NCBI GenBank assembly: GCA_036971715.1
Contig: JAVHJL010000004.1
Span: 682,001-746,000 of the forward strand
Length of the DNA: 64,000 bases
Origin: Arthrobotrys musiformis
Lineage: Eukaryota; Ascomycota; Orbiliomycetes; Orbiliales; Orbiliaceae
Direction of reading: 5' to 3'
Part shown: positions 1 through 12,125 of the stretch, piece after piece
Layout: every line of letters begins with the position of its first letter
How positions within the stretch are numbered: the stretch's first letter is position 1
Translations under genes and position numbers: made by a program
The notes under the pieces: generated by a model
Seen by the model: the letters and a program-made list of their open reading frames with translations, nothing else
Database searches by the model: none
Told to the model about the DNA's origin: nothing

Positions 1-532
1 CACCCACCGTCCCTATACCAAATATTAAGAATTTCCAATAAAACCCGGTCCGGCCTGCTCGCTGTATTGAAATAACAAAAAAAAAGAGAAACGGTGGATG
101 AAGAAAAGAATAAAGCGAATCCACGGGATCATAATACATAGTAAACACATAGCAAGCAAAGCAAGAACCATACCTGCCGTTTATTTGCGCCGTCGTGACC
201 GAATTGGGAGGTGGAGGTGGGAGATGGGGGGAGGAGGATAAATAAATAAGAAGCACCCGGGGTATATAAGCGGAATCGCGAAAACAAAACCCCGAAACAA
301 AAAAAAGGCGAATGCTGAGGAGAGAAAGAATACCTGTAGGTAAGACAGATGGCGAAACATAAACAAATACAAACATCCTCTTTCATTATTCCCTTTCCCC
401 CTCCTTTTCGCTGCGTCGTTTGAAAGGGAGGGGGGAACGGGAGAAATATTAGAGCTTAGACGGTATTGCTGGCTTCTTTCTTTTCTTTTGCTTCTTCTTT
501 TGTGGCTGCGGCTGCTTCTTTTGCTCTAACTG
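1..532. other. Intergenic, no gene seen
   Basis: This stretch lies downstream of the Gag1-clamp gene on the minus strand. I see purine-rich tracts and short open frames of low complexity, with no conserved protein pattern, RNA gene or repeat. It could hold the 3' untranslated region of the neighbouring gene. Confidence 0.5.
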
Positions 533-2068
533 TCACCGGCCGATGCCGAAGACTCTCTTGACCATGCTTTCGCCGACGCTGACGGTCTTCTTCTTTGTGA
601 TTGAGGCTTCCGGCCTAGACGGCTTTGGTGGCCATTGTCCGTCTGCCTTCCATCCTTCTATTAATGCGTTTGTCTATGACAATATTAGCCAAGGTATAGG
701 TAGAAAGGGAGGGGAAGGGAGTGTAAATACCATGTGTTGAAGGTTAATGGGGATGGTGGGAGTATTGTTTTTGATAATGATACGCTGGTAAAGTTGCGGA
801 TACGCATCTGGAACAACAGCATCGTAAAAGGGATTCTGATAGCTCGCATAATTATAATGAGGAGTCAGAGTCAGCAGCTCGTTCTTCCATTTTGCACGAT
901 AGCTCAAGCCATCTTGAAACCTGATGGCATCCAAATCCAAAGGGTTAATATTAGCAGTGGTAGGACTGACATCTTCAAATTTGGATTTTCCTATCGGGAC
1001 ACGGCCGTTCTTATCCGCTTGGGTCCAAAGGTCTCTACGCTCGATCCAGATACGGAGACCGTCGTTCCATTTCATCTCCTCTTCCAGGTCCTTCTTGCGG
1101 CGAGCCTTACGTTCTTCTTTTGTGATTTTGGAGCCACCGATGGCGGTTGGGTCGTGGAAGCGGTAGGCGGATCTAGGTTCGTCATCCGGATATACACTCC
1201 TGACGGCTTTCATGGAACCCGGCTGTCTGCCGTCGTCGCTGTCGGACTCGTCACGCGACCGGTACTCTCTGTCGTCCTCGTCTTCGGTATCTTCTTCTTC
1301 TTCCGATTGGATGGACGGTAGGCTAGTACTGGTGGTTGGCGAAGCGGCCGTGGCACCGGCCATTCTCCGCCGTCTGCTCTTCTTCAATTCCTCAGCCCAT
1401 TCCCAGTCCCTCCTGACGGATGCTAGTATCGCTTGTGCATTCCTGACAGCTTCCTGCTTCTCGGCTGCTGTCATTCTTGGAGGTTCGGAGGGTTTATCTT
1501 TGGAACCGCCGGCCATTTTCTTCGATGAGTTATTTTGGGTGGTTTTGGAGGTGGAAGTGGAAGTGGATGTGGATGTGGTATTGTTTGAGTTTGTGGGGAG
1601 GTCGGTGTGATGGTGATGGTGGGATGATGAGAGGACGGGAACTATGGATGCGGCGCTTGGCATGCGAGCGAGCAACGAGGACAAGGAAAAGATGCCACCG
1701 GCGAAACCACTGCTGTTACCACCACCACTGTTGGCACTACTGAAGCTTGACTTCGAGGGAGAGGGGAAGAAAGACCTTCTGGGCGACTGAGGCGAGGAAA
1801 GAATGTTATCCTTGTTGTTCTTCGACTTGGTGGGTTTCGATGTGGAAGTGGCGGTCGCGTTTGAGGTGGTGGGAGCCAGGGGAGCGGAAGGAGGCGAGTC
1901 GAAGAGGAAGGACGGGGTCCTACGGGTCCTGGGAGACGACGAACGGGGTTTCTGGGGAGGGATGATGTCCTTTGGAGCGGAGGGAGGAGGGATTTCTGTG
2001 GTTGTGGTGGGACGAAGCATTCTGAGAGAAGGAAAACGGAGAAAAGACAAAAGAGGAATCGTTTCCAA
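533..2068 (-). CDS. Gag1-like clamp domain (DUF4050) protein
   Basis: Two exons (2068-731 and 673-533) are joined across a 57-nt intron with a GTATTT donor and an ATAG acceptor, giving about 492 residues. Residues 1-200 are low-complexity Ser/Thr/Pro sequence with a run of His. An acidic patch follows near 260-285. The conserved part starts near 330: a Trp-rich segment (WNDGLRIWIERRDLW), then a Tyr-Pro-x-x-Tyr stretch and a PINL motif. The second exon supplies the GWKADGQWPPKP signature, which completes the clamp domain typical of fungal Gag1-like proteins. Family members in fission yeast are linked to TORC2/nutrient signalling, but the role here is inferred only. An alternative start is the Met 16 residues downstream. 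The splice is well supported because the family signature spans it in frame. Confidence 0.82.
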
Positions 2069-2280
2069 CGCCCAAAGCGGATTTCCAGTGCCTTCGATGC
2101 CGCTGTCGACAGACTCGAGTAGAAGGATATATTTATAAAAATATCAACGAGGTGGTTGATATCTATCTGATAGGTGATTGAATTGATGATGTTATTGTCC
2201 CAGCAGGCCGAATGATCGATTTCTGGTCTGGATGCTGAGTGCAAGTTGCTGTGTCTGCCGGTTAGCCAGGGATTGACTGC

Positions 2281-2300
2281 TTGATTGATTGATTGATTGA
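2281..2300. repeat. TGAT tetranucleotide run
   Basis: About five copies of a TTGA/TGAT unit sit in the upstream region of the Gag1-clamp gene. A similar GATT run occurs at about 14650-14673 in a different intergenic region. Both look like ordinary microsatellites. Confidence 0.7.
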
Positions 2301-4929
2301 TGCGAAGACAAAGCAAATGATAGATTACAGCCAGAGAAGAGAAGAAGAGGATGATGATGATGATATAAGAAGAGGAAGAGGAAGAGGAAGAGATTGTTAT
2401 TGAATTAAAGGTCGGCTTGTTCCGAGTGCTGTCAACTTGTCTCGTCTCGTCTCGTTCGGACGGCTGGCTGGCTGGCGGTCAGGCAACAGCAGCAAGACAG
2501 AGCGAGCGATAGCTAACGAACGAGCCGTGTGCGATGGGGAAACCGAAAAAAGGAGTGCTGCTTCGACGAATGCAAACAAAAAGGATGGGAAATCTAGAAC
2601 AACATGAACGGCACTAAAGTCGGCAGCAGTCGGGATCTTTCCCTTTCTTCTTCTTCTCAGGCGGTGATTACAATATTAATGGTGGTGATGGTGGTGATGA
2701 TAATGTCGATGGTTGGGAGTTTGGCTCGACTCGACTGGCTTCCCCGCAATACGAGTCGCCAACATGCATCACATTCACTCACATCCACATACACCCGCAT
2801 CCACATACACCCGCATCCACATACATAATATACGTCTACAAGCAGTACAGACAGACACACGGACACGCAGAATATGCAGACAGGAAACAGATAACGAAAG
2901 GGGAAAGCTTACTTACTTGGTTTGTCGGTATATATTGAACCTTCGAGGAAGTACAGCCTCAAAAAGGTATATATATTATATTGTACAGGTATGTCGATGA
3001 GGAAAAAGTCTGGATGATGGAAGAAACATGCAGGTGTTTCAAGTCTTATATCCTCCTCCTCCTATTCTTCCTTCCGTATGTAATGGCGGGATGTCTGGCT
3101 AACCACGAAAATATTATAGTTAAGACATCATCATGCACAAATTTATCTACTTATCGTGATGCCCAGAGACATATCTGTGACTTCCATACCAATTGCGAGG
3201 CCTGTTCTCTCTTTCCCTCTAATCGCCAATGCAATGCAGCTTGGTATGTATCACGCTACCAGATTTCTCCTCTTTCTGCTCCACTCTGTGACCTTCTAAC
3301 ATCCTCCAACTAGCTGATTTGCCGCCTTCCGGACAGACACAGGAAGAAGAAAAGGCAGGGGCGCATCTGTAAGCCAAGCCCACCATATGCATACATTTGT
3401 ATGTATGTGGGACATGGCATGGGTGCTCTTCCTAGTTTCCCAGGTCATGGACGAGTAATACTTAGTGTCACTCCACGAATCGTCTGATTTCCCTTCTTCC
3501 TCGAACTCGCTTGCATCTTCGTTTCCTTAGCCTGTCCGGTCTGTAAGTTAGTTAGGTTCGTGCTTGAACCCCTCCCCACCACCAAAAGGATGGCGGTTCA
3601 CTTTTTTTTCTCTTTAGTGCCAATTCCTTTTGGTCTTCCATGATCAAGTCGCGATATCGGTCGATCTGGGGCTGCCTGCCTACTAATTATCCTAAAGAGA
3701 GGCTGGCTGGGGCATGAAATCTGGAGCTCCAAGTTTTCCCCCCGCCGTTGGTAAGAAAGGCTAAGCATTCTCATGCTATCATCACTTGATACTCCCTTCA
3801 AACAATCTTTCTTCCCTTTTTTCTTTTCTAGCCTCGATTCACCATTATCTTATATATCAGAAGGAGAGAAGAAAAAAGTTAATGTCGCAAAATAAGGAAG
3901 GACGTCATGTCGACGGATCATGAACATGTCATTCGACTTCCATTCGCTAACCGCAAAGGAATTTCAGCAACGGGAATTTTGGTTTTCGCTAACTAATACC
4001 CTCGTCTCACACACAAAATTCCCTTTTCAAGGCAGAGGAATGCATGACCTCGACTCCTTGCACGCAGGTTAACAGATCGGGTCGGGCGTATCCCACGATA
4101 ACTCGACCCGCGCGAGCTCTTCCTTTTTCTCCTATCGATAGGCCGCCGGGTACGCACATCCCGTACGCTTTATGGCATCCATCTCATCTCCCCAAAAGCC
4201 ATCATCAGCCATGATTTCCCCACTTTCCTTCCTTCGCACACCACTCGCCTCACTTTTTCCCTTCACTCATCTCGTAAAATAGAAATCACAAGTCCAATCC
4301 CGCGAATGGTTTAGGGCTGTCTTACCAAACCGTTCCCTTCATGCAACCCACCGCACATACTTGCACCGGCGCAAATTTCCTGCGTTAGGTCAACCCAAAA
4401 CAGCCACAAGCCCTCGCGGGAAAAGCAAAAGCCATAACGTCGTGATATGTGTTGTCACCTGTAAACTTCACGCCGAACGCACAACTAGCTGCAACAGGGC
4501 TGAATGTGCCTTCGCTTTCGTACCTTGCAGCCAAATCAATAATAATAAAAGGTGTCGAGGATTATGATCACAAGAAGTAAAAAAAAATAACGGCGGGAAA
4601 GGGGGTTTAACTGCATTAGACTTCCCGAGGCAACCCTTGGCTTGTGCATGATCACGTCCGCGATTCTTTTTGGGTTATCGATACCGTGATATCTGATATC
4701 AGCTGTTATATATCCCCAGATTCTTCTGGATGGTATTATCTAATTGGAATTGTAAGATTTTGCGCCGCGGGGCAGTTTTGTTCTTGAATTTCAACTGGTC
4801 GTGGGTATATATATATACTTGTATGGACGACGCCTGATATCATGATCATGAGCCGTCTCACCTGCTACTAGAGCCTATATCTCGAAGGACGCTCAAACGG
4901 ATATAAGTCGACACAGTAATATCTCTTTA

Positions 4930-5040
4930 ACTACTAGGGCTAGCTGAGGTCTTAATATATTGAAGCTGTTTTTTGTATTATATATTAATTACATAGGCTT
5001 CTAGATATATATTAATAGGCCCCTCAGTTAAGTCTAGCCA
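4930..5040. repeat. AT-rich imperfect inverted repeat
   Basis: The left arm (about 4934-4968) and right arm (about 4996-5040) share, in inverted order, three blocks: a GGCTAG...CTGAGG block, a TTAATATAT block, and a GAAGC block near the loop. The loop is a T-rich and AT-rich segment. The whole could fold back on itself and resembles a small non-autonomous element or a decayed repeat. No coding sequence lies inside. The match is imperfect, with several short gaps, and no target-site duplication is obvious by eye. Confidence 0.4.
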
Positions 5041-5168
5041 TACGCCACTTCTATAACTATAACCCACAAACCTTTTCAGTCGCCTCAACTCCGATCACAT
5101 ATCAAATAGATACCAAAACTAAAACAACCTTAAAAAGCAAACTCCCAAACATTAAAACTCGCATAGAT

Positions 5169-7439
5169 CTATACTTGTGACCTTATTTGTGGACGGGGGG
5201 GTCGGGAATAATACCGCGACCCACCGCCGGTATTAGCATACGGCGCCATCCCGATCGTCCCGTTACCCGCGGTATCCCACTTGAAAAACGCAGATTTAAA
5301 GACTAGAGTGCCGTAGATGTAATACTCCTTCCCCGGCTTCTGGGCCTGTATCGATCCTCTGCATGTAGACGAACCTATTCCCCTTGTTAATACCGCACCT
5401 ATAAATTTTATAAAGAAAGGGAAACATACAACTATCAACCCCGCTTTCGGGATGACATCCGCTGTAGACTTCACTCGAGAACTGGCTTAAATCCACCGGG
5501 ATGGTGGTTTGTCCCCACGGAAGACCGATGGTCGTGGGGTACTCCGGTGAGATTGAGAATGTGGTGTAGTTGAAGGTGCAAGGGAAGGTGCAGTTGTGAA
5601 GGGCGCCGTTGACGGTGAGACAGCTGCCTTGGAGGGCGGAGTAGATTGATTTTACGGTTGGTATATCGATCAGCGTTTCTTTGCTGCCGGTGTCTTTTTT
5701 TTATATTACCTTGTTAGTGGGGTGTATTGGGTGTATTTTTGGGAAGGGGACGAACCGAGTAGGATGGGATATAGTTTAACTGAATCCGCCCGTTTGGCGA
5801 GTCTTCTTCTTCTAGACTTCTTTATGGAATCCGTCCCCGCTGTGGCGACGAGCTGGGTATTCCCCGCGTTTATTACAGAAAGACTTTCTAGCGTTGCGGT
5901 GTCCGTTGAACTCGCGGTTTCGGTTATGGTGCTTTCTCCTTCTGTAGTGGTAGCTGAAGCAGTATCTGTGGCAGTAGCAGTATCTGTCGCTGTGGTAGAT
6001 CCAGAATCCACGGCGTCAGTGGCAGTAGTGCTCCCGGAATCCATAGGCGTCGCTGTTGCCCCGGCCCCTGTATCGGTAGAAGTAGAAGCAGAAGACGCTC
6101 CGCCATCACTAGCACCGGTACTATCGGATCCAGACCCAGTAGCAGTAGCAGAAGCCCCAGAATCCGCACTACCCGTAGTAGCACTAGAACCACCACCAAG
6201 CCCAACAGTAGCCCACGTATCATCCGGCATCACAAACCAACTCCCATTAATCGCAGCAACGGGCACCTCCACCAACGAACCCTGATACAACCCCACAGGC
6301 TCATAATCAAACCCAATAAACATCTGCGACCCGGGCTTAAAATAAGTCGTAAAAAAATGCCAGTTCGTTATATCCAGCGGCGATTCATCCAGAATCCCCT
6401 CCGTGGAGTTTGCGGTTGAACTAGTAACCGTCGAGGTACCGGACGTCTTTGACGACCAGTACGCTTGTGCGTTGAACCCCAGCGGGAGGATACCGGATAT
6501 CCCGCTCGATCCATCCCAGTGTTGTAACTGCGAGGGTAGGGCGAATATCTGCTTCGTCCACGACGCGGAACCAAAGATCCCAGCGGCGGATACGGTATCG
6601 GAGTATATCTGCGTCCCGCTCGCTTGAGTCCCATCTTTATATCTAAAAGTGTACCCCACATCCCCAGGAACCTCAACAGCCGTCGCAGGATCGGGTTTAT
6701 AACACCCCGACCCGGCCTTCGTCGCCTCCCGGCATAAATCGGGAAGTAAACTACTCACCACCCAAAAATGAAAAGACGACGTATCAACTTTAATCAAAAG
6801 ATAACTAGTCCCGATCGTAACCTCCGCGACAAAATACCCACCGGCGAAGTATACAGGTACAAACCCCGGTTCCACGGTCTGCTGCGACGCCGCGAGGAAT
6901 TCGTTTTCCGTACCTTCGACGATTTGGTTGATGTCTGAGGCTATATCTCTAGACTCCGTCGCGGAATCCGATGAATCCACCGAGGTGTTCGCGGAGGTGT
7001 CTGAGGTATCTGCTCCGGATCCGGAGTTTGATAACGCGGATAGACTGTTACTGACGCCGGCGAGGAGTTCACTCAGTCCGTGTGCCGTATCCACGTGGGT
7101 CGGTGATATGGGCTGCTCAGTCTGCTGGCTCAACGTCTCAGTCGCACCGCCAGGCGAGGAACTCACGACTGAGGAAACAGCCGTGGGGATGGAATGAGCA
7201 GATGGATGATCAGAAATCGGTGCGGTGGTCGAAGGTGCCGCACCAGTGGTTTCAATGTGGTCGTGGCTGGTGGTTAGAGTCTCCCAGGTCCCATCTTGAT
7301 CTACTAATGGGATTGTAGCCGCGGTGATGTGTGAAACATCCGCTAGGGCGTTTGTGCTAATTTCAAAGGCTTCGTCCGAGTACGCCTGTGGACGGGATAG
7401 AGCCTTGGGGAGGAAAAGAAGTAGCAGCACGAGCTTCAT
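5169..7439 (-). CDS. Secreted pepsin-like (A1) aspartic peptidase with interlobe linker
   Basis: Three exons (7439-5756, 5693-5430, 5374-5169) join in frame to about 717 residues. The introns of 62 and 55 nt have CTAAC/TTAAC branch sites. Residues 1-16 are a signal peptide, and a Ser/Thr-rich stretch follows to about 190. The N-terminal lobe has the active-site strand IKVDTSSFHFWVV (Asp219; Ser replaces Gly of DTG) and a flap-like RYKDGTQASG near 266-275. The C-terminal lobe has LLDTGS at 560-565, with Asp562, formed across intron 1. Between the lobes, about 415-540 is a Ser/Thr/Ala/Gly/Asp linker, followed by a basic RRRRLAKR that looks like a Kex2 site. Cysteines in the C-terminal lobe probably form disulfides. 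Activity is uncertain because of the DTS change. The next gene upstream is a related, more degenerate copy. Confidence 0.85.
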
Positions 7440-8392
7440 AGCTGCTTGGACCTGTTGGATTTTGGGAGGGTTTTGCGTTGCGGCAGGGATGTGGCGTTGT
7501 GCGACGTGGGACAGTCGACGTCTATCGTTACACCGGCTTGTCGAATCGAGTAACTGCTACCGCGTAGTGTCTATGATAGGCTATTTTTTTCGGAGAATAT
7601 TACGAAAGAAACGCCAATACGAAGGGGAATACATCCAACGAAACCAATTGCGAAACAATGGAATCTCTACCGTTCTTCAAAAAAAAATGCTGGGGAGGAA
7701 GCATATAAATTCCCTCTCACGTTTAAACTTTTCCCTCCAAACGAAGTATGAGGTCATGTTCTCGCGAAATCCTCTTTGAGGGAAAACTTTAAGCTCCATG
7801 GTGTCGGCATCATCTACCGTTTTCAATACACATAATCCACGGCTTCGGGGAAGAGAGTAGCAGATCGTGGGCTATCAACCGTCGGGTTCGGAGCAGTTTC
7901 GATAGCATTCATACTTGAGATGTCTGTTCACTCACTTAGAAATAGCCTGGATTCCAGGCTAGTTCAGAAAATCCGTGGTCCACACATGGCCATGGGGTGT
8001 CCGTGCAAAGGTATAAAAAAACGATGAAAAGATTCACTCGCTACAATAAGCCACGTGGGCTAGGCGATCGATGATCAAAACTTTCGAAGCAAGTCTCGTC
8101 TAGATGGTGGCCTCCACCTGTTGATAATTATAATTCTCTGTAATTATTATCTACGAATTGAAGCTTCGAAGGCTCAGAAAGGTTTAAAAGGGAGGCCTGG
8201 GTACGAGACCACGCAGTCCCACGGGATGCTAAATGCTACTATATAAATAAACATACGAATACCAAATAGGATGTTAAAAGAGACTTAAAGAATATCTCCG
8301 AAGTCTACAGCTAGGGTACAGGGCAAGCAAGCTACATTGGAAGCCCTATAAATAGCTAACTAACAAATCCAATGAACGAAAAAAAAAGTTCC
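7440..8392. other. Intergenic between the two peptidase-like genes
   Basis: This stretch holds the promoter of the first peptidase-like gene and the 3' end of the second. I see no further gene. TATA-like sequences exist (for example near 7703 and 8240), but none can be assigned with confidence. Confidence 0.45.
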
Positions 8393-10208
8393 TTACTCTA
8401 CTTCATCCGCGGGAACCTTTTGCGGGTTGAACTTGGTATTCAAATTCGCGTCCTGATAATACCACAGACTGACGGCAGTTTCGTTGAGGCCCCACTTGGC
8501 GATTACATTTGCCCAAACCGTGTGTCCGTAAACAAATTCTCGGCTGGAGAATTCATTGATCCTCCCGAAAGGATCAATTTCCACATGCTGGTAGTTTGGT
8601 CCGTTAAATTCCAATGGTTGGATATACGATACACATATGGTCTCACCTGATATATGTTTTTGTTTAAATTAGTGGGATGCGCAGAGATTCGACAGGAAGG
8701 GGATAAATTAGTTACTCACAAGGACGGTTTGGTTGCGGCACACACTCTTCACGCGAGTCGAAGCGCGAGGCATCGTATGCGTAGGCAGCCAGAGGCACAT
8801 CTTCCGAGATGCGAATATACGTCTCTCCGAAGGGTAGATCTAAAGTGATAGGATTCTTTTGGAAGAACCCGGATTTCCCGAAATGGTGCAAACAAGGAAT
8901 GAAGCAGATATTCCCGCCGAATTTAACGTTCGAGCCGCGATAATCGTCGCCCTCGAGGGTATTTATATCTCCGGCTACCGATGAGAAGAATTTACACTCT
9001 CCACCCATTGCTTTGGCAATAGCAGATGCATGGCGCCCAGCAATGAATGTAAATTCTGATTTTGTATCTATTGGCACAAATATTAATATTAGTTTGAACC
9101 TAGTCCTGCCTTCTCCAAACTTCGAATATGGATTGAGGGGCTATGGGATGTATGTGGCGCGTGTGGGCACTTTAGCTTACCGAGGAGGAATAAGAGATCG
9201 ATGCCACTGGAATATCCCCCTTGCAATACCAACTTTCTTTGATGGTATTCATTATCTTGCCCTGTCGGCCAGTACATCACTGTTTGGACGCTAGTTTGAT
9301 TGAGACCGACCCTCCAATCCTTGATGTCGGCACTGTTGTGACGTGTCACCAGATTTACTTTTGCGATGGGCGAGCCAAGTTTTCGGTCATCGAGATAGTC
9401 CAGGCCGAGATATTGGTTAAGAGGGTCGCGCCAGTTCAGGTATGTTGTAAAAAAGGAGTAACCCCCATTTCTTGGAGGTTTTTTCTTTCCCCAAGGTAAG
9501 CGTGAATCAAAGCGATCCCCACCGACGGGTGTTGACACATATACACCCTCTTATAAATAGTGTCGTGGCGATGTTAATATTGGTATCATACCCAGACGTC
9601 ACAAAAGGGATAACTGGTGGCATAAATATACGTAAAAGTTATAACGTACCCTCACTGATGGACTCCAAGTCGTCCTGTTCCCTGGACAAGCCGAGGACAC
9701 CATCTTTCCCAATTCTCTTAAACTGGCTCTGTCTAGTCGGGAGGGCGAGGTAACCATGATACGATGCCGGATTATCAAGCCCGGCCGAGGCCGGACTGCT
9801 AATATTTCCGTACCAATACTGAGTGCCCAATACCCAACTCCCATCGCTGTAGATAGAACGGAATAAGTTCGTTCTCGGATCTTTTTCAATGCTCGTTTGA
9901 CCGCCATCAATCAAGATCTGAACTGGTTCTCTGCGAGTCCCACATCGTCTTCCCCTGACGACGGCTGAGAAGTCGGAAAGGGTGTCCAAGACTAAGTTCG
10001 CGGGCTCAACTTCACCGATATCGATTTGCGCAAAAAAGGTGAAGGGGTCAGATTTGACCTTGATTTTCCCGGGGACAGGCTTTTTGGGCGCCTTGGGATC
10101 TGCTCCAAATTGCTGTGTGGCTACCGGTGTCGACGTGGGGATGGCTAGGACAGCAGTCGCGCTAGTCACAAGATTGCAAAATGGAAGAATACGAGGTATC
10201 GGAGCCAT
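8393..10208 (-). CDS. Pepsin-like protein with degenerate active-site motifs
   Basis: Four exons (10208-9650, 9549-9181, 9067-8720, 8646-8393) join to about 509 residues. The introns of 100, 113 and 73 nt keep the frame throughout. An N-terminal hydrophobic segment (residues 8-23) suggests secretion. The pepsin fold is visible as two copies of a strand with Asp-Thr: NLVLDTLSDFSAVV (Asp75, Leu in place of Gly) and LLDTKSEFTFIAG (Asp310, Lys in place of Gly). Downstream Cys residues match the C-terminal lobe of A1 peptidases. The intron that falls inside the second LL-Asp codon is at the same place and phase as in the neighbouring gene, which supports a tandem duplication. Both catalytic Asp remain but both glycines are lost, so a non-peptidase role, such as binding, is possible. 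Family membership is an inference from pattern only. Confidence 0.72.
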
Positions 10209-12125
10209 TTCAACGCTAATTGGTGCGTTATAATGCCCCAGAGAGCGAAGCTATTAAACTTATAAAATGCTACAAGTATCGAGGTTATATCTCGCTACCC
10301 TAAAACTTACATGCAGTGATACGTATAAGGACGGATAAACTGCAGGCTACTGGAGGGTGGAAGACGGTGCTTGATATAATAATACCAAAGAAGTGATCTA
10401 TGAGATTTGAGGTCGCAGACCTAGACCCCGGGTTGATTGGGGCGTAGTGGGGTTGCGATTAAATGCTAGGGTGCTTAATTTGATGTGGCCTGTGGCATAA
10501 CCATGGCCGCCGCCAAAGGCGGTCTACCATAGACACGTAGCTATATAGTGGCTCAGTGTTTAAACAGGGGCCCAGGATTCAATAGGTATATATATATGTG
10601 TATATTTATATAGTTTCGGGGCCGCAGGCAGGCGAATAGTATATATCTATATACCTCAACGTATCTCAACTTAAGTTTCAAACTCTGCCCTCGTTGGCTA
10701 AGTTGGAATTTTAAGCTTGTAGTTTCGATAAGCGATATGCTCGGGATCCCGATCGTTCCCTTAGTGCCTAGTTTGAAGTCGATGCTTAACCTTTCCAAAA
10801 TTTCGACGGTTGTATAAAGTATATATATGAAACACTTGTGAACAGTTGTCCACCCATGTCCTAACCAACGTGGATGTTGGAACGTGCGCCGTGCACATAA
10901 TTAACATTGGGAAGAAATATAATATAATCAGTTTCGGCACTAGGCCGCACTGCGCCAGGCGTATAATTTTATGGTCTGCAACTGGAGTAAACCGCGAGAC
11001 CAGTGCTATAGTACTATTTAGTGTGAATTGATCAATCGATGCAATGTGTAGGACGTCGACGTCGAGTCGACGGGCCGTATATAGCTAAATAGCTGTGAAG
11101 ATCGATAGCACATTTCAGTTCCAGGGTGTCAGGCCTTCGCCAAATCTGTAGCTAGATATGCATGACAGGATAATACCTGAAAACATTCCACCCAGACACG
11201 CCGTCCGCGCCCTTAATTAGTGGAGTTCACAATCCTGTCGTACGGCATTCGCAATGTTAACAGTTCGAACCAGTGGAGGGCTGTACGTACCAGGTGTGCC
11301 GCCGCGCGTGAGAGTGTAATTAAGTTACCCAACGCCCTGTTACACGGAGGCGGCGAGGTACTATCCGACTCGCTGCCGTGTTATACGTTAGTAACGAGAT
11401 AACTTGCCCTTCCAGCTAGAGGTTTAATAATTTCAGGCGTGGCTATGTTCTAACTACACACCTTCCGGCTACGGAATACACAACGAAATCCGAAGCTCTA
11501 GATGTTGGATTTTGTCAATTGATCGTGCGATTTATATGGTGTTAGCAAACTCGTGGTATACGACCAAACGGAGCCCCTGGTTGGATCGTAGCGTTGACTA
11601 CACCATGCAGCCTCGAGAATCGGGGAAAAACCCTGGAGTAGGTTTAAAAACACGATGGAAGGTATGCTGTTACGGCATAACACTGGGCTAATCGAAGATA
11701 TTGCTTTGGGTGCACTACTCATATAAACGGCTTCAATATCGACTTTGAACGCCCCCAAGCCCGTCGTGCGTGTACTCCAATGCTGAAATTACACTGGGAT
11801 ATGTATATCCAGACGGCAGTTGCAGTTATGTCTCCGCACAGAAATACATTAATATTTCCTAACCCTTTTGCGTGTGATGTAGCTTCGCAGGTATACGAAA
11901 TGTCGAATTCTACAGCTACGATTCTATCTAGTGACATCCAGCTATTTGCATCCCAAGTGATTTAATTTCCCGCTCTATCGATATCGTACCCTATGAATCC
12001 TTTATACAATGATAAACCAACTATACAAAAACCCAAACAAAAAGAAACGCTTCCATCGAACGTAAAAACGGGATTAACCCCGAATGATAAAAGTGTAGAA
12101 TAAAACCGCAGAACCGCCAATCTTA
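10209..12125. other. Intergenic, about 1.9 kb, no gene supported
   Basis: This region holds the upstream part of the second peptidase-like gene and the 3' side of the lyase gene. A TTTTATAAG TATA-like element lies on the minus strand about 50-60 nt upstream of the peptidase-like start. CpG sites are common, so I see no clear mark of repeat-induced mutation. Short open frames have no recognisable family. Confidence 0.45.
10257..10268 (-). promoter_or_regulatory. TATA-like element of the second peptidase-like gene
   Basis: On the minus strand an ATTTTATAAG-type box lies about 50-60 nt upstream of the start codon at 10208. This is a plausible TATA element, judged only by sequence and distance. 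Confidence 0.3.

Larger units (their letters stand above)
2069..5168. other. Intergenic, about 3.1 kb, no gene supported
   Basis: This region is upstream of the Gag1-clamp gene and downstream of the first aspartic-peptidase-like gene. It holds simple repeats: a TGAT run near 2281-2300, GAGGAA repeats near 2367-2393, and two to three copies of a roughly 16-bp CA-rich unit near 2775-2825. An AT-rich imperfect fold-back lies near 4930-5040 and is listed separately. Open frames here are short and look random. Confidence 0.5.

Noticed and set aside
734..1321. Long plus-strand open frame opposite the Gag1-clamp gene
   Set aside because: It is a shadow of the minus-strand coding exon, with no family pattern and no start context. 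The minus strand carries the conserved GWK..WPP signature.
5722..6285. Plus-strand open frame of 187 codons, Val/Ala/Ser-rich
   Set aside because: It is the complement of the Ser/Thr/Ala linker of the peptidase-like gene. Its composition comes from the repeat codons on the other strand.
10300..12000. Possible repeat-induced mutation in the 10-12 kb intergenic region
   Set aside because: CpG dinucleotides are frequent and TA is not extreme, so the region does not look like a RIP-mutated repeat by eye.
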